The notes under the pieces were generated by a model. The model searched no databases. It saw only the letters and a program-made list of their open reading frames with translations, and was not told the DNA's origin. The translations under genes were made by a program, and so were the position numbers. Positions 23,491-35,977 of a stretch of 64,000 nt of DNA are shown here, piece by piece. The stretch is from Schistocephalus solidus (lineage: Eukaryota > Platyhelminthes > Cestoda > Diphyllobothriidea > Diphyllobothriidae): the NCBI GenBank assembly GCA_017591395.1, contig WEDG01000883.1, positions 1 to 64,000 on the forward strand, given 5' to 3'. Position 1 is the first letter of the stretch; each line of letters opens with the position of its first letter.

Positions 23491-25268
23491 CGCAGCTCGT
23501 TTTTGAAAGCTAAAACAAAGTTTTAATTTTTCAGGATTTTCTTATTCAAAGCTTGAATTAAAACCTAAATTTTTGATTAACAAAAATTTGCATTTTTAAC
23601 ACTATGAACTGCCTATACCTGTGGTGCGCATCCTCTCCTACAGGCGTGAGACTTTCGATTCAACCTTTTCAGCCGATATAGCCTCATTATTAGTCAGAAG
23701 AATCTGTTATATTAAGACGTTTTCTCAAGCATGTTTATAGGTATTTAGTTAAAATTTTGGAAAACATTTGTCAAAAGAATATCCTTTTGCCTGATTTTTC
23801 CTAAGTTTTTACCAAATTAAAACCTCCCCCTAGCAAAACTGAGAACGAAAATCCCAGCTCGTAGCAAGCTCTCAGCGTTGCTTGGTTGCATCTAGTAATC
23901 ACAGCAGTGCAACGCATATGCAACCAGTTGTTGAAGCTAAGCAGCTTCATCTCTCTGCTTAACAACATTGTAAAGATTTTAATGTTAAAGTTTGGATCAG
24001 CTCTATCTATACTTGGGCAACATATTCGACAGTGACATCTCTGCTCTTCTTTCCTAGGAATGTCAGCGTCTGGACTCGCTCGTCAATTTGGTTGCCAGTG
24101 AAACATTAGACGAACAGAAAATAAATTATAATTTTCTTTTACAAAATGTTTTCCGATACAGATGACCTATTCACGTTGCCGTAGACTTCCTGTTCTCATG
24201 CGTCTTCAACTACAAAATAGCGGAAGCCAAACGCCTCTCCTAACGTAGTAAACATCCCCTATATTAGTCAATCTTTTTTCACCAATCGGGGTGGACTCCA
24301 TCTTTGCACAACGAGGTCACATTTTTCGTTATACAGAATGTGCAAAAATATTTCCTTTGTCGGGATCTTACACCGATGGACCTAAGGAAAGTGTTTCCCC
24401 TGTTCGCATAGGTCTTCAACCTCTCAATCTTTTATCCATAATTCTGGTAGCGGCTATGCAAACCACAACGAGACGGTACAGCAATCTCCTCTGGTGCCCG
24501 GTTCAAAAACCCCCTTAACTTCACCTCCCGCTTTTCTTCTAACAAATCCATGAACACCTTCTCGCGAATAGGAATTTCAACTGCAGTAGCTATCATCAAT
24601 GTCGTAAGCTTGCCTTCAATCTCAGTGACTCCATCTAAAGTTCCAAGACCGACTGCGTCTCCGTTTCAAAGAGGTTTTTCCTTGTATTCATACTGTTGAC
24701 TTATTCCAAAAAAACTGGGTCAAGTACACCTTGTTCCCATTCCACGCTATCCACCCCGATCTCAGCTGGATAACCTACTCAACTTATCAATAACCTGTGC
24801 AAGTTTAAGTATGCTCCCTTTTATGTTCCAAAAAGAAAAAAAGGTCATTACAGTTGGGAAACCTCCTAACCCTCCAGTATCTGCTATACCTACCGAAAAT
24901 TTCCTTAGCAATAATCCCAACATCACAAATTCTCTTGCTCACAAATTAAATAACCCTACCCCTTATAGTGACAGTTTTCCAAAATAATTTGTTTCATTTT
25001 CATATGTTAATCTCTACCCATATTATTCCAATATTCCTCAAAATCATATTTAAAGGCCTTCTCCTATGTTCGCTAACGCATCAAATATCCTTCCTCACAA
25101 TGGATACCACCCAAATATGTTTCTCTTTAATAATCATAATTTAGTTAACAGTTACGGCTTAGCTAATTGTAGACCACAGCAATTTTACTATCCACCCACA
25201 CTTTTCTCTCTACAGTTTACTACGCCACCACCAAGTCTTTCTTTTTTATAAATAACGATAACCCAAGT

Positions 25269-25667
25269 TTGAATATGCAAAGTACGCTAGATGTCATATT
25301 AATTAATGCTAGTTCTTTTATAAATAAGATGGCCCAACTGAGAGCCATTGCTTTCGATTTCATGCCCAATGTTTTATGTGCAACTGAATCTCTGACCCAT
25401 TCCTTAATTTTCGACTCATCGCTTGTCAGAGAACAGTATGATTTTTACCATCAGGACCGCATTATCGAGCGTGGTGGTAGTTGTCTACTCTGTATTAAAG
25501 CTTCATTTAAGCACTACCCGTTTGATCTAGATATACAGTCATTCTCTGGTTATAACTGCTTCGCAAACATTGTCCTGTCGCTCCGGCTGAAGGCGATTCT
25601 CCGATGTATTGACAACCCGCCTAATTCATCATTCGATGATAATGAAAAATTGTGTGAATTTTTTTAA
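25269..25667 (+). pseudogene. LINE-E left copy, endonuclease N-terminal part of ORF2
   Basis: 132 residues open with MNMQSTLDVILINASSF and contain CATESLTH, the ET region of an APE endonuclease, then GGSCLLCIK and a PPNSSFDDNEKLCEF block. The frame then breaks: a missing T shifts the codons for the expected GDF-type motif, and a GDIHFAEIDW-like stretch is readable in another frame at about 25708. The same start and almost the same peptide occur at 33846-34277 on the minus strand. Confidence 0.8.
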
Positions 25668-26652
25668 TTGGTTTCGGAGTCCAATTTTAACATTAAAATA
25701 ATCGCAAGGGGATATTCATTTTGCTGAAATTGACTGGATTGTAAACTTTTATCCACCCAGATTTCCGCCTATCCTCGATAACATTAATTTTTCTTATTGG
25801 TCCCAGCTTGTCCGTTCTTCAGCTAGAGACAAGCATATTTTAGACCTGATTTTCACAAACGACATTGCTCCCATCGTCTTTTATTTTAAGCAGGGCCTCT
25901 TCGAAAGTCACCATACATTAATTCACTGTTGCCTTCCGATTTTATCATCGACAAAGGCTAGCACCCGTCGTAACTATTATGCTTTTGACCTCGCAGATTG
26001 GAGCTTAATTAATAATTTTTTGGACTCATTGGACTGGCAGTATCTCTCCTCCATGAACGACGCAGCAAGTCTTTGTGACTTCATGTCAGTCGTTTTAAAT
26101 AGCATCCTTAAATTTGTGCCAACCAAAATTGTCAAGCCCTACGCTTCGGAATCCACCGTTCCTCACTTTCTTTTACCACGACTAAAGTCATTGAGGAAGT
26201 AGTTAATATATTAATATACTACTCGGTTAGCTGTTCATCTAAGGATCGCAGAGATTTTTGAATTAACCTCTAAGATTCGTCTTGCACGTGACAGACAAGG
26301 TAATCTTGCGCACTCAGTGAGCCAAACTCTGCAAAATCTGTTGCTCAACTGTTCCACCGTCGATCCTCCTCTAACCGAGGTTATGAAATTCTTCCATTAC
26401 TAAATGAAGCTAAGAACTTAATTCTCGAAGACTCTGACAAAGTAGAATTGTTTAGTGCGTTCTTTGAAAATCATTTAACGATGGAATCTGAATTGGTTCC
26501 AACGTTTCAGGCATCCTCATTCAATGTTATTAGCACCATTGGTTTCTCCTGAGAACTAAATCGTAAGCAAATGATTCCTCTAACAAAACTCGCACTCTTC
26601 GGGTACAGACGGTATTCTAAACTCAGTTATTAAGAGAGTTGAGCCTCCCCAA

Positions 26653-27115
26653 TTGCTTAACTTTATATTATCAGTTTATCTTCCAAACGGATTCTTTCCT
26701 GACTCATGGAAGACATCTATTTTTTTCCCTGTCTTCAAGTCAGGATCTCGATCGAACGTAAATAATTATCGAGGCGTTCACAAAACCCCGGCTCTAGCAA
26801 CACTTATTGAAAAAAATATTTTTAATCAAACTCTCGAATTTTGCCTAGAAAATAAGCTCTTAAGCGACTCGCAATATGGTTTTCTACCAGGTATATCAAA
26901 CGAATTGTGTCACAGAGCTTTTCTTTACCTCGGCACTTCCCTTCGCAATGAGCAGCAGTCAGTGGTTGTGATCTACTTTGACCTGAGCTAAGCCTTTGAA
27001 AAGGTACTGCACAAACGTCTTATGATGAAACTGAAAGCCCTCGGCCTCCGGCCTCCTCTACTTGACTTCCTTTCTTTCTTTTTGTCCAACCGTAGCCAGA
27101 AAGTCTTCGTATGAA
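26653..27115 (+). pseudogene. LINE-E left copy, reverse transcriptase core
   Basis: The frame reads GFFPDSWKTS, KSGSRSNVNNYRGV (RT motif 1-2), LIEKNIFNQ, LLSDSQYGFLPG and then YFDLS, a stop, AFEKVLHKRL (motif A with the conserved Lys codon lost to a stop). RPPLLDFLSFFLSNRSQKV follows. The family is CR1-like by block order. The catalytic pair downstream is changed to NADN, so this copy could not polymerise even if read through. Confidence 0.8.
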
Positions 27116-28875
27116 ATAGATATTCGTGCATCAGCCGATCACTAGTGACATTTTAAAGGCATGATTCTACGTCCTATTCTCTACATTCTGCATTGAAACG
27201 AAATTTCAAATATACACACAAATTTCAAATATTTCATTTAACGCTGACAATCTCAAGTGCATTTCTTCATTTTCTAAAGATAATGTCAATAGTAACTTTG
27301 ATAAAATCAATACTGTTCTACTTATGCTCTCACGTTGGAGCTCCAGTTGACAGATTGAAATTTCGACATCCAAGAGTAGTTTCATGTGTTTCGGCCCCAC
27401 CAGGCTTCCTGAACCCCAAGTATTTAAAAAAAGTACACTTTTAGAACGATCAACCATAAAAGACTTAGGTCTAAGTTACACGAATAATCACGCATTATCA
27501 CCTCATGCAGTTTGAATTTATGCAAAAGCAGCACAGATATGAGGTTTTATATCGCATAATTTCTTACTTCCGGAAATACAGGTAAACCTGTAACACATGT
27601 TTGTTCTTCCTAACCAAGAATACTGCTATCCTCTTATTGGGCTGATGAAGGCCTCTGACCGCAGTAAGATTGAAAAAGTTCAGAGGGTTTTTACTCGAAG
27701 ACTATTTTCTCTCCCTGGATCCAGTATCTCTTAAACGGATAGATGCCAGTAAGCAAACAGTAAATTTCTCTGGGATAGAGACTCGAAGCCGTTCTCTGCA
27801 TCCTGGTTTCGCGTTAACTCTAGCCCAAATCTTCCACAAATTAACGATCTCACTTCGGTAGATCGAACCCTATGCTACTCGTAATTCCACCATGATCATT
27901 TCACCACCCCTTAGCTCCACAACTAACCATTCTCAGTTTTTCGCCTCCAAATATGATTTCATATGAAATAATCTTCCACTGAAAATTAGATTGTCGTCTA
28001 CATTAGTGGTTTTCAAAAATAAATTACGCAAAAATTTAACTTCGGAAGATATAAAGTCCTTATTGCATGTTTCCTTCCCAAACTTGCAACTTTTGGATTT
28101 TTGATAAGAGTCCTCCTGGTATTTGAGGCAGTTCCCTTGATAATATATTAATTTCTTCAAATGTTTCCGTCATCCTCTGCAGAGTCAATCTTCACATTTA
28201 TTTGTTCTTCTCCCCTTTTTAACTAGCATCGCCAACTCTTGACAACCTTGATACTTTTCTTCAGGTTTGCAACCCTGACGATGGTCTCCGGGAGCTGTTG
28301 ATGATCGTGGCGGGTTCTGAAGTTTCGCCTCTATGTTGGTGGACTTTGAAGTCAGCAAGTTCGCATCTCGGTGATGATCTCGTGACGTCTTCTTTTCCCT
28401 CTTCGTTTCGACTATATTGTCTACGATGAGTTCCGCCTCTCGCACCTCCATAGTGGTTATAAACAGTAACTCTACTCGACAAGGAGCGTTCCGAACCCTC
28501 ATACGTTGTCAGCAACATCACAATACTATCCCATTGCAACTGTGTCAATCCCATCAACTCTAGCAATCACTTTTTAGAAAAATAGATTTTTCTCATTTTT
28601 TTAAAAATTGGCGGCTCGCTGAACTTCACCCTAAAATTTACCTTAGGAGTTTTTTACTGCTTCTTTTCTAGTTCACCGTATATGCTTGGTTGTTATTGTT
28701 TTAAAAATGGCAAATCGTTTTGAATCAGATATGCCTACCATACTACTCATTTCTGCTTTTCATATGGCTGCTCACATAGTGCAGTAATTACCAACGTTGT
28801 ATTTATTTATACCACGATACTAAGTTTATAATGATGGGGCCCTCTGGGCCTTAAATATACACTTTATTTATTTAT

Positions 28876-29560
28876 CTTGGTATCTGGAGAGCTTCCAACT
28901 TAGTGCCCTCCGACCAATCTAAACGAGCCGTCCAAATGGGGGCGAGCATCATGCACTAGATCAGGCACGCTTTCGTAGTCTTTCCTCCCGAACTGATTTC
29001 AGGGGTCTTCAGTACTTTCGTTAGACCGCATTTGGAATACGGAATGCCAGCATGACTTCCCTGGATGAAGGAATGCATTGATCCCATCGAGCAGGTGTAA
29101 ATAAGGGCAATAAAATTGGTGGAAGGTCTGAGGACCCTGTCATATGCAGAACGATTTATCAAGATTGACATATTTCCTTTTTTCCTATATACGAATAAAG
29201 TGTGACTTGCTATGATCATTCCGAATTATCCATGGACCTATCTCTTCACTGAAATCCGAATATTTCTTTGAGTTCACAAATATAACTCAGCGGCTTGGTT
29301 ATCTCTATGAGGTCAAACGCGAATAAATACGCCTAGACCAACAAAACATTTCTTTCAGTCAGTGAGTGGCTCGACCATAAACTCACTTTCAAGCGAAATA
29401 ATGACGCCCAATACCGTGGATATGTTCAAAAGACAAGTAGACTTCTTTATTTTTGCTAATCAACGACTCTCCCTACAAACTATCTTCAGACAACCATTAA
29501 CTTTACTTCATGATTTCCAATTTATGTGTATATGATCACTAAATGTTTGATGCAAATTGC
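28876..29560 (+). mobile_element. LINE-B (CR1-like), 3' part separated by the LINE-E insertion
   Basis: Frames read VTSDLKPSK, GASIMH, TFVRPHLEYGMPA, IDPIEQV, IKLVEGLRTLSYAERF and VDMFKRQVDFF, the usual C-terminal blocks of CR1-like ORF2. They follow logically on the LINE-B RT that stops at 23490 on the same strand. Stops are frequent. Its first bases abut the LINE-E tail. Confidence 0.7.
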
Positions 29561-30559
29561 TTAACCGTATTTTATGTTGCTTGTATACCCTTGCAGTTAT
29601 AATTTTGATTGTAGTCCCAACAAGGGCTCTGCCCGTTGCCCTCAAAGTATAAAATATAGACAACCAAGGAATGGTTTTGTTCTTGCAAATAACAGAATTG
29701 AGGAATTCGAGCACGGCGAATTTTCGCAGATTCTTGTGGAGGAAGATATTGGTGAGTCAAATTCGATTCTTAGTTCCAAAATGCTGTTAAATCTTTATCC
29801 CTCGAGGTCAAAAATTAAAAACCAAATGCGAAAGGTCACTGGCACTCCACATTTGAAGAGATGAAAGATTTGATAAACTACAGAATGTAGTCATTGCTTA
29901 TAAATCATAAAAAGTGTAAAACGCTCAGGGTAGGAAAAGAAAAATCATTATATAGCCATCAACCAGATAAAAACATAATCTTCTTGCTGACAGCAACATA
30001 TTTATTCACAGTATGATTTCACAAATCAGCCTTCTAATAAAAAGCTTGCTCTTTAGTCAAAAATCATGGTAAATATGTTAAGTCAATGAGAAGATAATTA
30101 TACTAAACAAACAAATAACTGGCAATACGGAGATAAACTGATGCAATCGCCCCAGGGGATTGGTTTTCCATCAAGTCTCCTGACACAGGCACGGCGTTAT
30201 TACACGACCTACTGAAGGTAAACAAACCAACATAATGATAAAGAGGTTTATTCATGTAGCACTCCTTTGGCATTGTCAATGCTTATATGCATAGTTGCCG
30301 TTCATGGGATAAATGCAAAGCGTTCAGCGAAATCATTATTTTGTAATCTTACCTCAAACTGAACCATAACACTAACCTAAACGGCACCCCTGAACGATAT
30401 TTCCCAACGAAAGCGTAAAACTAAACCTAAATATAACCATTATCATAACATTTTCATATAAAAGCGGTAGTGGGCCGCCAGCGACAAATTATATTGACAA
30501 CATTTTGGCAGGAATTCGCGGCGAAATCTTGGAGAGTATCATAAGAGCGTCTTAAAGTA
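29561..30559. other. Spacer of the LINE-E inverted repeat, unassigned part
   Basis: AT-rich DNA. A frame at 29574-29864 resembles no family I know. I see no RNA gene or repeat here. Confidence 0.4.
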
Positions 30560-30700
30560 ATTCCGAGAGTTTCACAACCTGTTATCGAATGGTCAGTATG
30601 GATTCCTTAATGGAAGATCCTATATAAAGACTTGAGTGCAATCTTTTCAGGACTGCACCTGAGACCTTAAAGGTCTTTGACACTGTACCACACCATAATA
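30560..30700 (+). mobile_element. Possible RT scrap of a LINE on the plus strand
   Basis: The frame NLLSNGQYGFLNGRSYI matches the RT motif 2a pattern (LLS.QYGF..GRS). Only about 40 codons are recognisable, and the sequence is interrupted at the edge of the right LINE-E arm. It may be part of the element into which that arm inserted. Confidence 0.35.
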
Positions 30701-32271
30701 ATACATAATAAATAAATTGTATATTTAAGTCCCAGAGGGTGAGCAACCATATAAAAGCAGAAATGAGTAGTATGTTAGGCAGCTCCAATTCAGAATGATT
30801 CGCCCTTCTTAAATCAATAATCAACAATCGTTGGAATATACTGAGAAATTTGGAAAGAAATAGTGAAAATAAACTCACGGGGTTAAATCAGGGTTGGAGT
30901 TAAGCGAGCCACCAATAAAAAAAGAAGAACTACGAGAAAAATTGCTTCTCTAAAAAAATGTAATATCTACAGTTAATGATATAGGTACGATGCAGTGGGA
31001 TGTAATTAACAACGTATAAGGGTTAGGAACGTTCCTTTGTCGTGTTACAAATAATACAACAGCCGGTGCTACCGTTTATACCCATCAGGGAGGTGAGGCT
31101 GGAGGACCTCATTGTAGACAATAGGGTCAAAATGAAGAGAGGAAAGTAGAGTTCACGAGCACTTCACCAAGAGGCGACCTTGCTGATTGCATAGTCCACC
31201 GACAAGATGACGAAAACATCAGAAAACGCTACGATCATCAACAGATCCCGGAGACCATCATCAGTGTTGCAACAACGGATTTAATATCATAAAAAGTATC
31301 AAGTGTCAAGAGTTGGCGATAACAGTTAAAAAGAAGCGGACGGAAAAGTGACTGCAAAGATTAAATCTGCAGAGGAGGACAGAAACATTTTTAGAAATTA
31401 ATATATTTTCAAGGAAACTGCCTCAAATACCGCAAGGACTGTTTTCAAAATCCGAAAGTTGCGAGTTTGGGAAGGAAATGGACGAATAGGACTTTATATC
31501 GTCCGACGTTGAATTTTTGCGTTATTTACTTTTGAAAACCGCTAATGTAGATGACAAAGCTCATTTTGAGTGGAAGATTATTTCATATTCAAGCATATGT
31601 GGAGGCAAAAAACTGAGAATGTTTAGATGTAGAGCTTAGGGTTGGTTGAATGACAATTGGGGGGTTACAAGTGGCATAAGGCCGATCTACCGGTGTGAGA
31701 GCGTTAATGTGGCGGAGATTTGGGCTAGAGTTAACGCAAACCAGGATGCAGAGACCGGCTTCGAATCTTTCTAACCAAGAGAAATTAAATGTTTGCTAAC
31801 TGGTATCTATCCGTATAAAAGATACTGGATCCAGAAAGAGAAAACCGTCTTCGAGTAAATACCCTCTGAAATTTTTCAATCTTACTTCGGTTAGAGGCCT
31901 TCATCAGCCCAAAGAGGGGACAGCAGTATTATAGGATATGAAGAACAAACATGCGTTACAGGTTTAACTTTATTTCTGGAAGGCAGAAATGTTGTGATAC
32001 TAAAACACTTATCTGTGCAGCTTTTGCAGAAATTCAATCTGTATGAGGCTATAAAGCTAATTTATTTGTGTAACTTTGACCGAAGTCTTTTGTGGCTGAT
32101 CGCTCTAAAAGTGTACTATTTTTAAATACCATGGGTCCAGGAAGCTTGGTGGGACCAAAAGCACATGAAACTACTCTTCGATGGCGAAAATTCCAACTGC
32201 CAACTAAAGCTCCGACGTGAGAGCATAAGTAGAACAGTGTTGATTTTATCCACGTAACTTTTGACAGTATC

Positions 32272-32502
32272 TTAAGAAAATGAAGAAATGCATTTGAGAT
32301 CGTCAGCGTAAACGAAATTTTGTGAAATTTTGAGTATATTAGTAATTTCATTTATGTACTGAATGAAGAGAAGAGGACCTAGGACCATGCCTTTAAAAAT
32401 GTCACTTGTGCTCGGCTGAGATGTCGAATAGCATGTACCTTCTAAGACCTTCTGGCTGCGGTTAGACAAGTAAGAACCATGGAAGTCAAGAAGAGGAGGC
32501 AC
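32272..32502 (-). pseudogene. LINE-E right copy, RT motifs 4-5 with YADD
   Basis: A 76-residue frame reads PPLLDFHGSYLSNRSQKV, then GMVLGPLLFIQYINEI, the usual motif B region, and FVYADDLKC, the catalytic motif C. The two Asp codons are intact here, whereas the left arm has NADN. Confidence 0.8.
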
Positions 32503-33845
32503 ATGCCGAGTGTTTTTAGTTTCACCAGAAGACGTCTGATCGGTACCTTGCCAAAGGCTTTGCTCAGGTCAAAGTAGATCAAAACCACTGACGGCTGCTC
32601 CTTACGAAGGGAAATGACGAGGTTAGGAAAAGCTAACTGACAAATTTCGGATGACTTCCCAGGTAGAAAACCATATTGCGAGTCGCTTATGAACTTATTT
32701 TCTAGGAAAAATTCGAGAATTTGATAAAAAATAATTTTTTCACGTAGTGTTGCTAGAGCCGGGATTTTGTAAACGCCTCGATAATTATTTACATTTGATC
32801 GAGATCCTGACTTGATGACATGGAAAAAAATAGATGTCTTCCATGAGTCAGAAAGAATCCGTTTGGAAGATAAACTGATAATATAAAGTTAAGCAATTGG
32901 GGAGGCTCAACTCTCTTAATAACTGAGTTTAGAATACCGTCAGTACCCGAAGAGAGCGAGTTATGTTAGACGAATCATTTGCTTAGGATCTAGTTCTCAG
33001 GAGAAACCAATGGTGCTAAAACATTGAATGAGGATGCCTGAAACGTTGGAACCAATTCAGATTCCATCGTTAGATGATTTTCAAAGAACGCACTAAACAA
33101 TTCTGCCTTGTCAGAGTCTTCGAGAATTAAGTTCTTAGCTTCATTTAGTAATGGAAGAATTTCATAACCTCGGTTAGAGGAGGATCGACGGCGGAACAGT
33201 TAAGCAACAGATTTTGCAGAGTTTGGCTCACTGAGTGCGCAAGATTTCCTTGTCTGTCACGTGCAAGACGAATCTTAGAGGTTAATTCAAAAACCTCTGC
33301 GATCTTTAGATGTACAGCTAACGAAGTAGTATATTAATCTATTAACTGCTTCCTCAATGACTTTAGTCGTGGTAAAAGAAAGTGAGAAACGGTGGATTCT
33401 GAAGCGTAGGGCTTGACAATTTTGGTTGGCACAAATTTAAGGATGCTATTTAAAACGACTGACATGAAGTCACAAAGACTTGCTGCGTCGTTCAAGGAGG
33501 AGAGATACTGTCAGTCCAATGAGTCCAAAAAATTATTAATTAAGCTCCAATCTGCGAGGTCAAAAGCATAATAGTTACGACGGGCGCTAGTTTTTGTCGA
33601 TGAGACAATCGGAAGGCAACAGTGAATTAATGTAAGGTGATTTTCGAAGAGGCCCTGCTTAAAAATAAAAGATGATGGGAGCAATGTCGTTTGTGAAAAT
33701 CAGGTCTAAAATATGCTTGTCTCTCGTTGAAGAACGGACAAGCCGGAACCAATTAGAAAAATTTATGTCATCAAGGAAAGGCTGAAATCTGGGTGGATAA
33801 AAGTTAACAATCCAGTCAATTTCAGGAAAATGAAAAATCCTGCGA

Positions 33846-34277
33846 TTATTTTAATGTTAAAATTGGACTCCGAAACCAATTTAAAAATTCACACAATTTT
33901 TCATTATCATCGAATGATGAATTAAGTGGGTTGTCAATACATCGGAGAATCGCCTTCAGCCGGAGCGACAGGACAATGTTTGCGAAGCAGTAATAACCAT
34001 AGAATGACTGTATATCTAAATCAAACGGGAAGTGCTTAAATGAAGCTTTTATACAGAGTAGACAACTACCACCACGCTCGATAATGCGGTCTTGATGGTA
34101 GAAATCATACTGTTCTCTGACAAGTAAAGAGTCGAAAATTAAGGGATGGGTCAGAGATTCAGTTGCACATAAAACATTGGGCATGAAATCGAAAGCAATG
34201 GCTCTCAGTTGGGCCATCTTATTTATAAAAGAACTAGCATTAATTAATATGACATCTAGCGTACTTTGCATATCCAA
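33846..34277 (-). pseudogene. LINE-E right copy, endonuclease N-terminal part of ORF2 (143 aa)
   Basis: It begins MDMQSTLDVILINASSF and follows the left copy almost residue for residue (CATESLTH, GGSCLLCIK, NSSFDDNEKLCEF). It then runs into the same shifted frame, ending FRSPILTLK. The frame loss comes from the same missing T as in the left copy. No GDF motif is present in this frame. Confidence 0.8.
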
Positions 34278-35977
34278 ACTTGGGTTATCGTTATTTATAA
34301 AAAAGGAAGACTTGGTGGTGGCGTAGTAAACTGTAGAGAGAAAGGTGTGGGTGGAAAGTAAAATTGCTGTGGCCTACAATTAACTAAGCCGTTACTGTTA
34401 ACTAAATTATGATTATTAAAGAGAAACATATTTGGGTTGTATCCATTGCGAGGAAGGATATTTGATGAGTTAGCGAACATTGGAGAAGGCCTTAAAATAT
34501 GATTTTGAGGAATATTGGAATAATTTGGGGAGAGATTAAGATTTGAAAATGAAACAAATTATTTTGGCAAACTGTTACTATAAGGGGTAGGGTTATTTAA
34601 TTTGTGAGCAAGAGAATTTGTGATGTTGGGATTATTGCTAAAAACATTTTGGGTAGGTATAGCAGATACTGGAGGGTTAGGAGTTTTCCCAACTGTAATG
34701 ACCTTTTTTCTTGTTGGAACGTAATAAGTAGCATACTTAGACTTGCACAGGTTATTGATAAGTTGAGTAGATTATCCAGCTGGGACCGGGGTGGATAGCG
34801 TGGAATGGGAACGAGGTGTACTTGACCCAGTTTTTTTGGAATAAGTCAACAGTATGAATACAAGGAAAACCTCTTTGAAACGGAGACGCAGTCGGTCTTG
34901 GAACTTTAGACGGATTCACTGAGATTAAATGCGGGCTTATGAAATGGCTGATAGCTACTGCGGTTGAAATTCCTATTCACGAGGAATAACACGTTCATGG
35001 TTTAGTTGAAAGAAAAGCGGGAGGTGAAGTTAAGGGGGGTTTTGAACCGGACACCAGAGGAGATTGCTGTCCCGTCTCGTTGTGGTTTGCATAGCCGCTA
35101 CCAGAATTATGGATAAAAGATTCAGAGGTTGAAGACCTATGCGAACAGGAAACACTTTCCTTCGGTCCATCGGTGTAAGATCCCGACAAAGGAAATATAT
35201 TTCACATTCTGTATAACGAGAAATGTGACCTCGTTGTGCAAAGATGGAGTCCACCTCGATTGGTAAAAAAAGATTGACTAATATAGGGGGATGTTTACTA
35301 CGTGAGGAGAGGCGTTTGGCTTCCGCTATGTTTTAGTTGAAGACGCATGAGAACAGGAAGTCTACGGCAACGTTAATTGGTCATCTGTATCGATAAACAT
35401 TTTGTAAAAGAAAATTATAATTTTTTTTCTGTTATTCTAATGTTTCACTGGCAACCAAATTGACGAGCGAGTCCAGACGCTGTCATTCCTGGGAGGGAAG
35501 AGCAGAAATGTCACCGTCGAATAAGTTGCTCAGTATAGAGAGAACTGATCCAAACTTTAACATAAAATCTTTACAATTTTGTAAAGCAGAGAGATGAATC
35601 TGCTTAGCTTCAACAATTGGTTGCATGTGTTGCACTGCTGTGATTACTATATGCAACCAAGCAACGCTGAGAGCTTGCTACGAGCTGGGATTTTCGTTCT
35701 CATTTTTGCTAGGGGGAGGTTTTAATTTGGTCAAACTTAGGAAAAATCAGGCAAATGATGTTCTTTGAGAAATATTTTCCAAAATTTTAAATAAGGAACT
35801 TTTAAACATGCCTGAGAAAACGTCTTAATATAACAGATTTACCTGACTTATAATGAGGCTATATCGGCTGAAAAGGTTGAATATAAAGGCTCACGCCTGT
35901 AGGAGAGGACGAGCACCACAGGTATAAGCAGTTCATAGAGTGTTAAAAATGCAACGTTTCTTCCAAATATCAGGTAG

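Larger units (their letters stand above)
23589..28875 (+). mobile_element. LINE-E left copy, near full-length CR1-like element
   Basis: This copy is homologous along its whole length, in inverted orientation, to 30707-35953. It has a 5' region of about 1.7 kb with no clear domain except a proline- and asparagine-rich peptide (25066-25251), an ORF2 from 25269 with endonuclease then RT, a C-terminal FKNKLRKNLTS block ending near 28102, a 3' UTR of about 770 bp, and a terminal TTAAATATACACTTTATTTA tail. A (ATTTA)-type 3' tail is usual for CR1-like LINEs. It is inactive: multiple frameshifts, a TAG/TAA inside motif A (YFDLS*AFE near 26990) and NADN (27240-27251) in place of YADD. It has about 65 bp near 28778-28842 that the right copy lacks. 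Confidence 0.9.
30707..35953 (-). mobile_element. LINE-E right copy, near full-length CR1-like element, inverted
   Basis: Read on the minus strand it has the same layout as the left copy: 5' region, Pro/Asn-rich peptide (34295-34480), ORF2 start at 34277, endonuclease, RT, FKN C-terminus near 31460, 3' UTR, and a TTAAATATACAATTTATTTA tail at 30707. This copy is less damaged at the active site. Motif A reads FDLSKAFGKV (about 32555-32580) and the catalytic box is YADD (32299-32310). Frameshifts still prevent a full ORF2. With the left copy it makes a 5.3-kb inverted repeat. Confidence 0.9.

Noticed and set aside
27641..27665. CTGATGA core suggestive of a hammerhead ribozyme
   Set aside because: The bases belong to a conserved LINE-E coding block (LIGLMKASDR), and no GAAA-linked stems surround it. 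Other CTGATGA hits (20672, 45440) also lack the partner motifs.
28185..28566. Two overlapping minus-strand frames of about 100 aa
   Set aside because: They lie in the 3' UTR of the left LINE-E copy, and the homologous part of the right copy (about 30960-31330) does not keep the frames.
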